Counted from the first letter of the stretch, positions 16,768 through 26,962 are shown. The stretch is 64,000 nucleotides of DNA from JBEVJC01 sp040510375 (GCA_040510375.1 JBEVJC010000003.1:68455-132454); one strand, 5' to 3'. Translations and numbers: made by a program. The notes: generated by a model not told the origin, from the sequence alone.

Positions 16768-19700
16768 ATGAGAAAAATTATAGCTATTGCAGGGTGTTTC
16801 CTGTTGCTCGCATTTGTTGCGGGTGCACAGGATCGGACAATCAGGGGTAGAGTCACCGACGAAAAGGGGATTGCCCTGGCAAATGTTTCTATTGTAGTGA
16901 AGGGAACGAGTATGGGGACCACCTCCAATTCCGATGGAACTTTTTCGTTGACTGTTCCTTCCAATGCAAATACATTGCTGGTATCATTCGTTGGTCTGGC
17001 CGATAAGGAAATCAATCTCACCAGTTCAAGCGAATACGATATCACACTGACGGCAGGTACCAGGAACAACCTCGACGAAGTAGTGGTGGTGGGATATGGT
17101 ACACAACGCCGCGCCAATATTACTTCTTCCGTGGTGACAGTGAGGGGGGCTGAGGTAGAGAATCGTCCATATACTTCGGTGGATCAGGCACTTCAGGGAA
17201 AGGTGGCGGGTTTACAGGCGCCCCTTTCAAATGGTCAGCCGGGTGCAGCGCAACCCATCCGGATTCGTGGTATCGGTTCTTTTACGGCCGGTGCAGATCC
17301 CTTGTTTGTTATTGACGGTGTAATTATAAATGCCGGTGATCTTACCTCTCTTACAACAACTGCCAACGCACTTGCGGGAATCAATCCGAATGATATTGAA
17401 ACCGTAACAGTTTTAAAAGATGCACAGGCAACTTCCATTTATGGTTCACGTGGGGCCAATGGAGTGATTGTGATTGTTACAAAAAAGGGTAAGCCGGGTA
17501 AGACTAAATTCAGGGCGGATGCCGAAGCAGGTTACAATAAACGCGCAAGGCTACCCAGGAAGGCGCGATTCCTGAACGCAGATGAATATATTTCTTTACT
17601 GAGGGAGGGCGGCGTAAATGCCGGCCTCTCACCCGCGGCTATTGATGAATTTGCCCATGCATTTGGTGAAGGCAGCGGGGTAGATACTGACTGGCGGGAT
17701 GTAATTGACCGGACCGGTACCCAGCAACAGTACAACCTGTCGGCAAGCGGGGGTGATCTGCGGAACCAGTTTTTTTTATCGGGAAGTTATTTTGACCAGG
17801 AAGCAACTGTAATCGGGTCTAACTTTAAACGTTATTCGTTCCGCACCAATTACAAACATATTGCCAGTGATGCATTGAACTTCATTGTGAACCTCACCGG
17901 TTCCAATTCCATACAGCATACGCCCAACAGTGGGGGTGCATTTTCCAATCCTGTCGGATCTCTTCCTTTTCTCCGTCCTACACAGAATCCTTTCGGACCC
18001 AACGGTACACTGAATATCAGTGAAGACCCCGATGATCCCACTGGCTTTAGTGGAGGGGCATTCAACCCCCTTTTTATAGCTAATAATGACCGGTATAAAA
18101 CCAATACCACCCTGATCCAGGGTAGTGTGGGTGGTGAGTACACCATTATCAATAACCTCAGGTTTACCAGCCGTTTTGGTATTGATTATAATGTACTGGA
18201 AGAATTGAATTTCTGGAACCAGTTCCATGGGGATGGCGTTCCGTATGTGGGACTGCTGCAAACAAATAACAGAAGGATTTTTAACTGGATCTCTACCCAC
18301 CAGCTTGATTATAGTTTTATGTTTGGTCCCGATGAAAAGATTCGTATGGACGCCAAGGTCGGGTACGAATCACAAAAGAGCAAGTCGTACGCGGTGGCCT
18401 CGGCTGCGCAGGGTTTTCCTCCGACCAATCAACTTTTTTTAAGTGTTAATGCCGCTACACCGGTCACTGCTTCCGCCACTGAACAGGATTTTTCATTTGC
18501 GGGTGCATATTCTGCTGTAACGATCAATTACGATTCCAAATATATCCTGAGTGGAAGTTTCAGGAGGGATGGTTCTTCCCGTTTCAGTACGCATCACCTG
18601 TATGGAAATTTCTGGTCGGTTGGTGCAGCATGGAATGTCGATAAAGAAGATTTCCTGAGCAGCGCTGCATTTATTTCCAGTCTTAAACTGCGTGGTTCAT
18701 ACGGTACATCAGGCAATGCAGAGATAGGCAACTATCTGTGGAGACAAACCATCGGATTCGGCAGTAGTTATGCCGGTCAGCCAGGTGGTACATTCAATTC
18801 ACCGGGTAATCTGGACCTGACCTGGGAAACTACCCATCAACTTGATATCGGTCTGGATGCGGGGTTTTTCAAAGATCGCCTGTCTGTGGTATTTGATTTT
18901 TACAGAAGGGAGTCGAAAGGATTACTTTTCCAGAACCCACTTTCTGCCACGGTTGGATTTACTTCCTTCATCAACAATATAGGAAAGGTGGAGAACAGGG
19001 GATATGAACTAACACTCAGCGGTACTCCTTTACAGACAAGGGATTTCAGCTGGAACCTGAACTTTAATATTTCGCATAACAAGAATAAATTAAAGGCCCT
19101 TCCTGAGGGAAAGGATCTTGCCGACGCACCATTCCTGTTGAGGGTAGGACACGATATCCGTACATTTTTTGTGCGCGAATATGCAGGTGTTGATCCGGAT
19201 AATGGAGATCCGCTCTGGTTTGTAGACGGTACACATGCTGAAACCACCAATGTCTATAATGAAGCTGAGCGTCAGCTTATCGGAACTGCATCTCCTAAAT
19301 ATTATGGAGGACTGAACAGTACATGGACATATAAGGGTATTGACCTCACTTCTGAATTTGTTTATAATTATGGCAACAAGGTCCGTGATCCATGGATCGT
19401 TTACGCCATAGACGGCGCCTATCCGGACCTGAATAAATACGCACTCAACCTGGAGAGATGGCAACAGCCTGGCGATAATACTACGGTACCAAAATATGTA
19501 TTCGGATCAACCAATAATTCAAGTTCATTCTCCACCAGGTTCCTGAACAGGGGCGATTTTATCCGCCTCCGGAACGTAACGATCGGTTATAATTTCAACA
19601 GTGAAATGGTAAAACATCTACATATTTCTGCGTTGAGGATTTATTTCAGGGGAACCAACCTGTGGACCAAAACGTATAGCAGAAACCTGACCATTGATCC

Positions 19701-19782
19701 GGAGCAGGGTATCAACAGTGCTTCCAACCTGAATATTTTCTATACACGGACCATGACTGCCGGAATCAACGTTACCTTATAA
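16768..19782 (+). CDS. SusC/RagA-family TonB-linked outer-membrane transporter
   Basis: A protein of 1004 residues starting at the ATG at 16768; the TTG one codon upstream is ignored. The signal peptide MRKIIAIAGCFLLLAFVAGA is followed by a CarboxypepD-like domain (IRGRVTDEKGIALANVSIVV), the SusC linker LDEVVVVGYGTQRRANITSS, a plug with IRGIGSFTAGADPLFVIDG, and a barrel ending in TMTAGINVTL. The partner SusD gene begins 21 bp downstream. No glycan-active enzyme is encoded in this operon; the LytTR gene upstream is the probable regulator. Confidence 0.95.
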   Translation: MRKIIAIAGCFLLLAFVAGAQDRTIRGRVTDEKGIALANVSIVVKGTSMGTTSNSDGTFSLTVPSNANTLLVSFVGLADKEINLTSSSEYDITLTAGTRNNLDEVVVVGYGTQRRANITSSVVTVRGAEVENRPYTSVDQALQGKVAGLQAPLSNGQPGAAQPIRIRGIGSFTAGADPLFVIDGVIINAGDLTSLTTTANALAGINPNDIETVTVLKDAQATSIYGSRGANGVIVIVTKKGKPGKTKFRADAEAGYNKRARLPRKARFLNADEYISLLREGGVNAGLSPAAIDEFAHAFGEGSGVDTDWRDVIDRTGTQQQYNLSASGGDLRNQFFLSGSYFDQEATVIGSNFKRYSFRTNYKHIASDALNFIVNLTGSNSIQHTPNSGGAFSNPVGSLPFLRPTQNPFGPNGTLNISEDPDDPTGFSGGAFNPLFIANNDRYKTNTTLIQGSVGGEYTIINNLRFTSRFGIDYNVLEELNFWNQFHGDGVPYVGLLQTNNRRIFNWISTHQLDYSFMFGPDEKIRMDAKVGYESQKSKSYAVASAAQGFPPTNQLFLSVNAATPVTASATEQDFSFAGAYSAVTINYDSKYILSGSFRRDGSSRFSTHHLYGNFWSVGAAWNVDKEDFLSSAAFISSLKLRGSYGTSGNAEIGNYLWRQTIGFGSSYAGQPGGTFNSPGNLDLTWETTHQLDIGLDAGFFKDRLSVVFDFYRRESKGLLFQNPLSATVGFTSFINNIGKVENRGYELTLSGTPLQTRDFSWNLNFNISHNKNKLKALPEGKDLADAPFLLRVGHDIRTFFVREYAGVDPDNGDPLWFVDGTHAETTNVYNEAERQLIGTASPKYYGGLNSTWTYKGIDLTSEFVYNYGNKVRDPWIVYAIDGAYPDLNKYALNLERWQQPGDNTTVPKYVFGSTNNSSSFSTRFLNRGDFIRLRNVTIGYNFNSEMVKHLHISALRIYFRGTNLWTKTYSRNLTIDPEQGINSASNLNIFYTRTMTAGINVTL

Positions 19783-19803
19783 TCATCATCCCAAAAGAAT
19801 ATT

Positions 19804-21261
19804 ATGAAGCCTGTAATAAAAATAGCGGTTCTTCTTTTCGTACTTATTATAATGGAAAGTTCCTGCAGAAAAAAGTTTTTTGACCTGGAACCCTTCGACG
19901 CACTTCCAATTGAAAGCGCCACCCAGACGGAGGCCGACCTGGATGTCGCCGCCAATGGGATGTATGCCTCTCTGCGTGATGTGGATCTGTATGGACGTAC
20001 ATTACCACTCAAGGGTGACCTGGCATCTGATAATGTGTACCTTAAAACAAGTAACTCGGGCAGGTACCTGACGTTCCGGGATTTTAACCAGACTACCGCC
20101 AATGCAGAAGCAAATAATGTCTGGGATGCAGCTTATGCAGCCATTAAAAATGCCAACCTCATCATTAATGCAGAGATTGAGCAGACCGAGCTGGTTGATC
20201 AGCTAAAGGGAGAAGCGCTAACGGTAAGGGCGCTGATGCATTTTGAACTTGTGAGGAATTATGCATCAACTTTTACGGTCAACCCCAATGCACTCGGTGT
20301 GCCCATTGTAACTGAATTTAATCAGAATGCGCTTCCCTCAAGAAATACGGTACAGGAAGTATATGACCAGATAATCAGCGACCTGAAAGCTGCATTTGCA
20401 TTGATGACGCTTAACCAGGGAGAAAGTCTTGTTGTCAGTACAACCAATAAAGTCAGGACCGTTACTTCCGAAAACGTTTCCAAGTTTACTGCTGAAGCGT
20501 TGCTTGCCAAGGTATATTTAACCATGGGCAGCTGGCAATTGGCAAGGGATGCTGCCCTTGATGTAGTCAACAACAGTGGTTTTACGTTGGTGACCGCAGC
20601 GGCCTTCCAGGCCTACTGGGCCAATCCCGCCGGAAGGGTAGACCAGGTGGAAACCATGTTTGAGATTTCCAGTGATGCAGCTGCCAACCTCAGTTCCGAC
20701 CAACTGTCGTTTTTTTATGACCCGGCAGGGTATGGTGATGCACTTATAACGAACGACCTGATCAGTCAGTACAGTCCATCTGATGTACGGCTGGAAGTGA
20801 TAAATACAGATAGCCTGTCGGGTGCACTGGTCTTTATCAATAACAAATACTCCAACAGTGAAAATCCGGCTGATAAGGATGATTCCAAAGTGCTGCGGTT
20901 CGCAGATGTAGTATTGATTCTTGCAGAAGCATCAGCCCAACTGAATAACACTGCAGTTGCCCTCAGCAATCTTAACCGGGTGGCCCAGACAAGGGATCCG
21001 CTTTTTGGTGGTTTTAGTTCAACAGGAGCCCAGCTGATCTCGGATATTATTAATGAACGGAGAAAGGAGCTGGCGTTTGAAGGAGACCGTTACTGGGACC
21101 TGATGCGCCTGAACCTGCCAATTACCAATCATATTAAAAACCAGAATCCGTTTACACCATTTCCTATTGCGGTGACCGACATCCACAGGCTGTTCCCGAT
21201 TCCGCAGAATGAAATTGATGTGAATCCGAATATTGCCGGCCAGCAGAATCCCGGTTTCTGA
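19804..21261 (+). CDS. SusD/RagB-family surface lipoprotein
   Basis: A 485-residue lipoprotein: after a hydrophobic leader (VLLFVLIIMESSCRKK) Cys21 is the lipidation site. Typical SusD features follow: an N-terminal FDLEPFDALPIESATQTEAD, TPR-like helices (VRALMHFELVRNYAS), and the C-terminal RRKELAFEGDRYWDLMRLN and FPIPQNEIDVNPN segments. It pairs with the SusC gene 21 bp upstream. The operon ends here and converges on the GH8 gene; no hairpin terminator is obvious in the 74-bp gap. Confidence 0.95.
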   Translation: MKPVIKIAVLLFVLIIMESSCRKKFFDLEPFDALPIESATQTEADLDVAANGMYASLRDVDLYGRTLPLKGDLASDNVYLKTSNSGRYLTFRDFNQTTANAEANNVWDAAYAAIKNANLIINAEIEQTELVDQLKGEALTVRALMHFELVRNYASTFTVNPNALGVPIVTEFNQNALPSRNTVQEVYDQIISDLKAAFALMTLNQGESLVVSTTNKVRTVTSENVSKFTAEALLAKVYLTMGSWQLARDAALDVVNNSGFTLVTAAAFQAYWANPAGRVDQVETMFEISSDAAANLSSDQLSFFYDPAGYGDALITNDLISQYSPSDVRLEVINTDSLSGALVFINNKYSNSENPADKDDSKVLRFADVVLILAEASAQLNNTAVALSNLNRVAQTRDPLFGGFSSTGAQLISDIINERRKELAFEGDRYWDLMRLNLPITNHIKNQNPFTPFPIAVTDIHRLFPIPQNEIDVNPNIAGQQNPGF

Positions 21262-21335
21262 GCAGGTACGGGTTTGCAGGCTGACAGGCGGAATCATACT
21301 AAATACTCAGGTTGTGAAAGCCTTGTCAGGTCCGG

Positions 21336-22631
21336 CTATCTGGGTTGTGGTTTGATTATCTGATATTTCCCGCTCATCATGAGCAGGCTGAACAGGTATA
21401 GAAGTCCGTCATAATAAGGATCAAAATAACCGTCATCATAAGGCTCCAGTTTGGCATTCCATATCGCTTTTACAAAATCGTGGCTTCCCGGGTCTTTGTT
21501 GATCAACGATAATGTAGCCGAAGTGGAGACCAGGCCAATGGAGTGCCGGAGCCTTTTTACTTTACCCGCCTGGAGGATAAAGTCAGGTGTGGAACCATCC
21601 ACATTGAACTGGTCTTCAAATTTGTTGAGACCTTTGGATCTTAGAAATCCCTGGAAACGGCGGGCATAACCTTCCTGCCATTTCCTGTCTTTTCCAAACC
21701 AGATATAGTCCATCGTAATATTCATCGGAACACGCCAGGAATCATAACGGAATGCAGGTGGCATCCATGGGGTGGCATGAGGTTCACCGCTGAATTCGGT
21801 ATAGTCATAATTCAGGCCTGTAACAGGATTGGTGGCACGATGAAGAAAAGCCCGCGAAGTATCTGCACAGTCGCGGTAAAATTGTTCGTGACCATCTTTT
21901 GCGTATTCAACCCATACCTCATAAAAAGCCGGTAAGTGGTAAGAGGGATCGGTCCACAGGTAATTTTTGCCCTCGGGAACAAATGTTATCTGTTTATGGT
22001 CGGTGTTGATCAGGTTATAAATATTTCCTGTTCCATCTTTTTTCCACATTGCATCAAGAATGCGCCGGGCTTCCGCATAATAGTCGATCCCGGTTTTATT
22101 TCCCCATTTATTTGAAGCAAACAGAAGGCTGGTGATATAATATAGCTCACCATCGGAAGCCGACCCTTCCGAATTTTTTTTCAGGGTATGTGGATTGATG
22201 CTCCACGCGAAATAAGCTTCCCTTGGACCTTCCTGGTGCTGCAGGTATTTTTTCGACCATCTCCAGATCCGGTCGAATACATCTTTTTTTCCCAGTTGAA
22301 CCGCAACCATCATTCCATAGGAGAGACCTTCAGTGCGTGCATCATTATTTTTCAGGTCCGACACATAACCCATGGAATCGCCCACTTCGAAATAAATCCG
22401 GTTAGGGCCATCAAACAATTCGTGATAGGTTTTATCTATCTTCTCATTGATATCGGACTCCTTAAATCCCGCTTCGCTGAAAATATTACGGTAAGAACCA
22501 GTGACTGACGAAGGTTTTCCGGTGGTCTTGCCGGATGAATGATTTGTCTGGCCGACAGCCGTAACCGGAACCAGGTACACAAGGAAACTGAAGGCGAATA
22601 AAAGGGGGAATTTTAACTTACAGCTACTCAT
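21336..22631 (-). CDS. GH8 reducing-end xylose-releasing exo-oligoxylanase (Rex-type)
   Basis: A 431-residue protein started at the ATG at 22629-22631; an open frame continues 77 codons upstream but only as A/T-rich leader. The signal peptide is LLFAFSFLVYLVPVTAVGQ. The GH8 (alpha/alpha)6 signatures are clear: DARTEGLSYGMMVAVQ with the general-acid Glu near 101, SASDGELYYITSLLFAS, and FRYDSWRVPMN with the candidate base Asp near 297. This pattern matches Rex enzymes, which remove xylose from the reducing end of xylo-oligosaccharides (EC 3.2.1.156). It is divergent from the mutarotase gene, and linked by function to the xylan operon that starts 4.5 kb further on. Confidence 0.87.
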   Translation of the reverse strand: MSSCKLKFPLLFAFSFLVYLVPVTAVGQTNHSSGKTTGKPSSVTGSYRNIFSEAGFKESDINEKIDKTYHELFDGPNRIYFEVGDSMGYVSDLKNNDARTEGLSYGMMVAVQLGKKDVFDRIWRWSKKYLQHQEGPREAYFAWSINPHTLKKNSEGSASDGELYYITSLLFASNKWGNKTGIDYYAEARRILDAMWKKDGTGNIYNLINTDHKQITFVPEGKNYLWTDPSYHLPAFYEVWVEYAKDGHEQFYRDCADTSRAFLHRATNPVTGLNYDYTEFSGEPHATPWMPPAFRYDSWRVPMNITMDYIWFGKDRKWQEGYARRFQGFLRSKGLNKFEDQFNVDGSTPDFILQAGKVKRLRHSIGLVSTSATLSLINKDPGSHDFVKAIWNAKLEPYDDGYFDPYYDGLLYLFSLLMMSGKYQIIKPQPR

Positions 22632-22637
22632 ATTATA

Positions 22638-22660
22638 ATAATTTTGTATAACAAAATAAT
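22638..22660. promoter_or_regulatory. palindrome upstream of the GH8 gene
   Basis: ATTTTGT (22641-22647) and ACAAAAT (22651-22657) are perfect inverted repeats around a 3-nt centre, extended by further matches outside. It lies 7-29 bp upstream of the GH8 start codon in the divergent gap with the mutarotase gene. A regulator site is likely but its protein is unknown. A second small palindrome, GGGGAATATCCCC, lies at 22670-22682. Confidence 0.4.
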
Positions 22661-22846
22661 CATCCGGCAGGGGAATATCCCCCATCCTTGGTTTTTGAGC
22701 TGTATTCTTTGCAATCGGATTAAAAATCGTGAAAAAAAATGAAACGGGGATTTTAAATGTGCTCCGATAGTAAAATTGACAGTAAATACTAATTATCATC
22801 TGTTTCTTTATTATATAAATAATGAACACGATCTTCAGTGAAATAA

Positions 22847-23995
22847 ATGACCATGAAACCAACTCTCATTGAATTCGCGATTATCGCGATCTTTATTACC
22901 TCCTGTAATGAATCAGGGAATAAAACAAACGCAGTGAATACAGTAGTTCAGCAACAGGTGAATGCCGTGACCAGCAAACCATGGGGAACCACAGATGGCA
23001 AGGCTGTCAATCTGTATACCCTTGTAAACAAATCCGGCGACACAGTTACCATTACCAATTATGGGGGAACGCTGGTATCCTGGATCTCCAAAGAAAAAAA
23101 TGGAAAATATTCTTCCGTTCTTGCCGGTCCGGCAGACCTTCAGGGATATTTAAAAAATCCACCGTATTTCGGTGCCACTATTGGCCGTTATGGTAACCGC
23201 ATTGGTGGTGCTTCGTTTACCCTCGATGGAAAAAAATTCACCCTGCCTGCCAATAACGGAAAAAACACTTTACATGGTGGTGTAAAGGGATTTGATAAGG
23301 TAGTCTGGGATGCGGCAATAGCCGACAGCACTATTCCCTCCATTTCATTTTCCCATTTGAGTCCCGATGGCGACCAGGGTTTTCCCGGAAACCTGCAGGT
23401 GAAGGTGACGTTTACCCTGACCGATTTAAATGAGATCAAAATAAGTTATGAGGCGTCCACCGACAAACCAACACCGGTAAACCTGACCAATCACTCGTAT
23501 TTCAACCTGACTGGTGATGTAGCTAACCTGATACTGGATCATAAACTGATGATCGCAGCTGATCATTACACGCCGGTAAACAGGGAGCTGATTCCTACCG
23601 GTGAAATTGCTACTGTACAATCAACACCGTTTGATTTCCGCACTGCAACAAAGATTGGTGAGCGTATCGCACTGGTGCCCGGTGGTTACGATCATAACTG
23701 GGTGCTTAATTCAAATGCCGGTACATTACAGGAAGTGGCAGTTCTTTCTGACTCCTTAAGTGGCCGCACGCTTGTCGTTTCAACAACAGAACCTGGCCTG
23801 CAGTTTTACAGTGGCAATTTCCTGGATGGTATGTTCACCACAGCATCCGGAACCGCTATCCGGAAACATAGTGCCCTTTGCCTGGAGACGCAGCATTTTC
23901 CTGATTCTCCCAACAAACCGGAATTTCCTTCTACCATCCTGATTCCGGGAAAGAAGTATACATCGGAGACGGTATATAAATTGTCCGTTAAATAA
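22847..23995 (+). CDS. galM: aldose 1-epimerase (mutarotase), lipoprotein
   Basis: A 382-residue protein of the GalM family with a lipobox FITSCNES near residue 20, so it is probably lipid-anchored outside the cytoplasm. Family motifs: GRYGNRIGGASFTLDGK, HGGVKGFDKVVWDA, the catalytic His in LTNHSYFNLTG, and the catalytic Glu in CLETQHFPDSPN. It interconverts alpha and beta anomers of aldoses, which helps enzymes and transporters that prefer one anomer. It diverges from the GH8 exo-oligoxylanase, which fits a role in xylose or xylo-oligosaccharide use. Two starts (22847 and 22853) are possible. A strong terminator follows. Confidence 0.92.
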   Translation: MTMKPTLIEFAIIAIFITSCNESGNKTNAVNTVVQQQVNAVTSKPWGTTDGKAVNLYTLVNKSGDTVTITNYGGTLVSWISKEKNGKYSSVLAGPADLQGYLKNPPYFGATIGRYGNRIGGASFTLDGKKFTLPANNGKNTLHGGVKGFDKVVWDAAIADSTIPSISFSHLSPDGDQGFPGNLQVKVTFTLTDLNEIKISYEASTDKPTPVNLTNHSYFNLTGDVANLILDHKLMIAADHYTPVNRELIPTGEIATVQSTPFDFRTATKIGERIALVPGGYDHNWVLNSNAGTLQEVAVLSDSLSGRTLVVSTTEPGLQFYSGNFLDGMFTTASGTAIRKHSALCLETQHFPDSPNKPEFPSTILIPGKKYTSETVYKLSVK

Positions 23996-23998
23996 TTA

Positions 23999-24046
23999 AC
24001 CGGCCGGAACCTGCGATTTTTCAACGGGTTCCGGCCGGTCTTTTTA
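23999..24046 (+). terminator. intrinsic terminator after the mutarotase gene
   Basis: A perfect 13-bp stem (ACCGGCCGGAACC / GGTTCCGGCCGGT, 23999-24011 and 24027-24039) is followed by CTTTTTAG, directly after the galM stop. It also separates this gene from the convergent barrel gene ending at 24090. Confidence 0.93.
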
Positions 24047-24089
24047 GTTAAAATCATCGAACTGAATCCTGGTTCGGAGTTACGTTTAA

Positions 24090-26924
24090 TTAAAACCTGT
24101 TATTTTCCCTGCCCCTGTTCATGGATCTGTTCATCTCCCGCATGGCACCACCAGCGGGCCCTCCGCCCATACGGTTGAGGTTGAAAAAAAGGCTCAGCAT
24201 ATAATAGCGGCGCAATACAGTACTGCGGGTATCTTCTACATAGTTGTCTGTGGTGTTACGAATAATATTCTGGTTCTGGTTGAGGATATCATTTACAAGA
24301 AACCGGATCTCTGCATTTTTTTTCCTGAAGATCTGTTTGCGCAGGCTTGCATTCCATAACCGGATGCGTTGGTTAAAACCCATTGCCCTGCCCGTATTGA
24401 TCATATAGTTTAAATCGGAAGCGAGGATCAGGCTCCAGGGAAAGTTTACCGAGGCATCGATGGAATAAGTCTGCGTCAGGTAATCTTCATTCAATGTCTG
24501 GTCCACCGAATACCGCACATCATTATAGGCGAGGTTCACCCGGGTACCCAGATCAAACTTCTCTTTATTAAGATTAACACCCACGCCCTGCGAAATCATA
24601 AACTGGCGCGTGAAATTCTTTTGCCTCCGCAGGATACTCACATCCTGTGTATAGGAAGTATTGTTTGTAAAATTCAGGCTCGATCCTTTCCACTTCGGGT
24701 TTTTAAAGGGTAGTCCAAGGGTAAGGAATGCATTACCCCGGTAATATCCGTTGAGGTTTACGTATTGGGTAATCTGCTGTGGTCCGTTTACGGTTATACT
24801 ATGGACTATTTTATTCCGGGTGCTTGCAAAACTCAGGTTGGCGGCAAATAATCTGAAGCTGAGAGTATTAAAATTATTATAGGCAAGGCTGACATTGTGA
24901 TTGAATTCCTGTTTCAACAATGGGTTGCCGATCCGGATATTTAAGGTATCCCTTGCATCGGGGACATTCTGTAACTGGGACAGGGATGGCTGGTTGGTAC
25001 GGCCCTGATAGGAGAAACGGAGGTTTTTACTTTTTGCGGGAGTGAAATTAAAATTGGCGACGGGGAAGAGGTTGGTATAACTGGCCCTGGAGATAGAATC
25101 CTTGCCCGTCAGGGCCCGGAAGCTCTGGCTCTCCAGTGACGAATGTTCAACAGCAATACCCAACTGGTAATTATATTTTGGATTCTGCACCCGGAAATTC
25201 AAACCGGCCCGTTGCCCTTCAAACACATTTTTAAAATTATTGGTGAGTAGAAGATTCGGCACAATATATTTTCCCGAGGAAGGATCAAGATTAAATCCCT
25301 GCCTGTCTGATGTATTCACATTCCTGGTATAGCGGTAATTTATTTCAATCAGTTTATTCAGTCCTACCGGTTCAGTATAAGAAGTACTCAAGGCATTATT
25401 GTTGGTTTTTGTCCGCTGCAAGGTTTGCTGGTTCTGGCTGATGGTCCGGTAGTTTACACCTGAAGGGAGATAAAATTCATTTTCTGAAATGGTAAAACCA
25501 TTGTTTTCACTTTGTCCGAAGGTTTTGTCGATTCCGAGTGTAATGGTCCTGCCGGTCTTCTGGAATTTGTGACGGTACAACAGGTTATTATTCCAGTTAA
25601 GGCCATCCCGGTTACCGGAGTTGCTGGTCCTGCCGGCCACTGCAAGGAACTGGTTACCCTGTTCATCGGTTATTGACGAAGTTGTATCCGAAAAATTATT
25701 TCCCGATTGCTGCACGGTAATCGAAGGTGTGTAGAGAACGGAGTTCATGGTGTCGATCTCGTATTCCAGCCGCAGGTTAATACGGTGATTGGTATTCTGG
25801 CTGGTTGAACTGGATTCCCTGCTACGAATGGCGATTGAATCTTCGAAGGTGGTTCTCCGGAGACTGGTCTGCAGTTGCGTGTTGTCAGAATTGGAATAAA
25901 AATAACTCCCTGTGATCTTCAGTTTTTTATTCCAGATGTCGGTAAAATTAATTCCGGTGGCGAGTGATTGCAGGATGCCGTTATTACCACCTCCACCACC
26001 ACCACCACCGTTGACAGAACCAGCACGGCCACCACCACCACCGGTGCCAGACATTGAACCAACGATGTCGGAAAAAGAGAATCCCTGTTTATTGATATTA
26101 TTGGCATTAAATAATACAGAGATGCGCTGGTCGCCATTGAATTTATTGATACTTAAATTTCCTTCATACCGGTTCCTGTCGCCATAACTGGCAGATGCCC
26201 TTCCAAAGTATCCCTTGTTCCTGTCTTTTTTTAATTTGATATTGATTGTTTTGGAACGGCTGCCGTCGTCGATCCTGGTAAACTTTGACTGGTCGCTCAT
26301 ATCATCAAAGACCTGCACACTTTCAATCATATCGGCTGTAATATTTTTTGTAGCCAGCTTGGGATCGTTACCAAAGAACTCCTTGCCATCTACATAAATC
26401 TTTTGTACCTGTTCTCCCTGCGACTTAACATTCCCTTCCCTGTCCACTTCCATTCCGGGAAGTTTTTTTAGCAGGTCTTCTGCAGTAGCATTTGGTTGCG
26501 TCCGGAATGCGCCCGCATTGAACTGGACGGTATCATTTTTTATAACGATCGGGGCCTCGCTTTTAATCACCACATCGGAAAGGGTTTTATAGTCGGGTTC
26601 GGGATTCAGTTCACCAAGATCAAGTTTGTTATTGGTTTCAGTTAAAGTCAATAGTTTTCTGATTTCTGTATAACCCTGGCTGGAGATGACCAACCGGTAA
26701 GAGCCCGGTTGTACACCCGAAATCTGGAAGACGCCTTTTTTGTCGGACAATGTAAAACTAACCAGTGAAGAATCGCTGACCTGTATCAGTGAAACAGTAG
26801 CAGAAACAAGGGGCTGGCTGGAAGTTGTGTCGAGCAGCTTACCGGTGATGCTGTTATTGTTTTTCTGGCCCCGGGCAGTTAAAATAAAAAGTGAAACGAT
26901 CGATAAAGAAATGAACTTTCTCAT
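24090..26924 (-). CDS. TonB-dependent receptor-type outer-membrane beta-barrel protein
   Basis: A 944-residue protein with signal peptide MRKFISLSIVSLFILTARGQ, started at the ATG at 26922-26924. A CarboxypepD-like domain (SITGKLLDTTSSQPLVSATV) and a plug-like region (TAEDLLKKLPGMEVDREGNV, KIYVDGKEFFGNDPKLATKN) precede a long barrel. It belongs to the OMP_b-brl_3 type barrel proteins rather than the SusC group, and no SusD partner is next to it. A glycine-rich loop (residues about 295-320) and an RG/RN-rich tail (MNRSMNRGRENNRF) are unusual. The ligand is unknown. Its upstream region contains the 58-bp tandem repeats. Confidence 0.88.
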   Translation of the reverse strand: MRKFISLSIVSLFILTARGQKNNNSITGKLLDTTSSQPLVSATVSLIQVSDSSLVSFTLSDKKGVFQISGVQPGSYRLVISSQGYTEIRKLLTLTETNNKLDLGELNPEPDYKTLSDVVIKSEAPIVIKNDTVQFNAGAFRTQPNATAEDLLKKLPGMEVDREGNVKSQGEQVQKIYVDGKEFFGNDPKLATKNITADMIESVQVFDDMSDQSKFTRIDDGSRSKTINIKLKKDRNKGYFGRASASYGDRNRYEGNLSINKFNGDQRISVLFNANNINKQGFSFSDIVGSMSGTGGGGGRAGSVNGGGGGGGGNNGILQSLATGINFTDIWNKKLKITGSYFYSNSDNTQLQTSLRRTTFEDSIAIRSRESSSTSQNTNHRINLRLEYEIDTMNSVLYTPSITVQQSGNNFSDTTSSITDEQGNQFLAVAGRTSNSGNRDGLNWNNNLLYRHKFQKTGRTITLGIDKTFGQSENNGFTISENEFYLPSGVNYRTISQNQQTLQRTKTNNNALSTSYTEPVGLNKLIEINYRYTRNVNTSDRQGFNLDPSSGKYIVPNLLLTNNFKNVFEGQRAGLNFRVQNPKYNYQLGIAVEHSSLESQSFRALTGKDSISRASYTNLFPVANFNFTPAKSKNLRFSYQGRTNQPSLSQLQNVPDARDTLNIRIGNPLLKQEFNHNVSLAYNNFNTLSFRLFAANLSFASTRNKIVHSITVNGPQQITQYVNLNGYYRGNAFLTLGLPFKNPKWKGSSLNFTNNTSYTQDVSILRRQKNFTRQFMISQGVGVNLNKEKFDLGTRVNLAYNDVRYSVDQTLNEDYLTQTYSIDASVNFPWSLILASDLNYMINTGRAMGFNQRIRLWNASLRKQIFRKKNAEIRFLVNDILNQNQNIIRNTTDNYVEDTRSTVLRRYYMLSLFFNLNRMGGGPAGGAMREMNRSMNRGRENNRF

Positions 26925-26962
26925 AAATGGGTACATAGTTTTCAGCGGCTTTGCGGCTTAGA

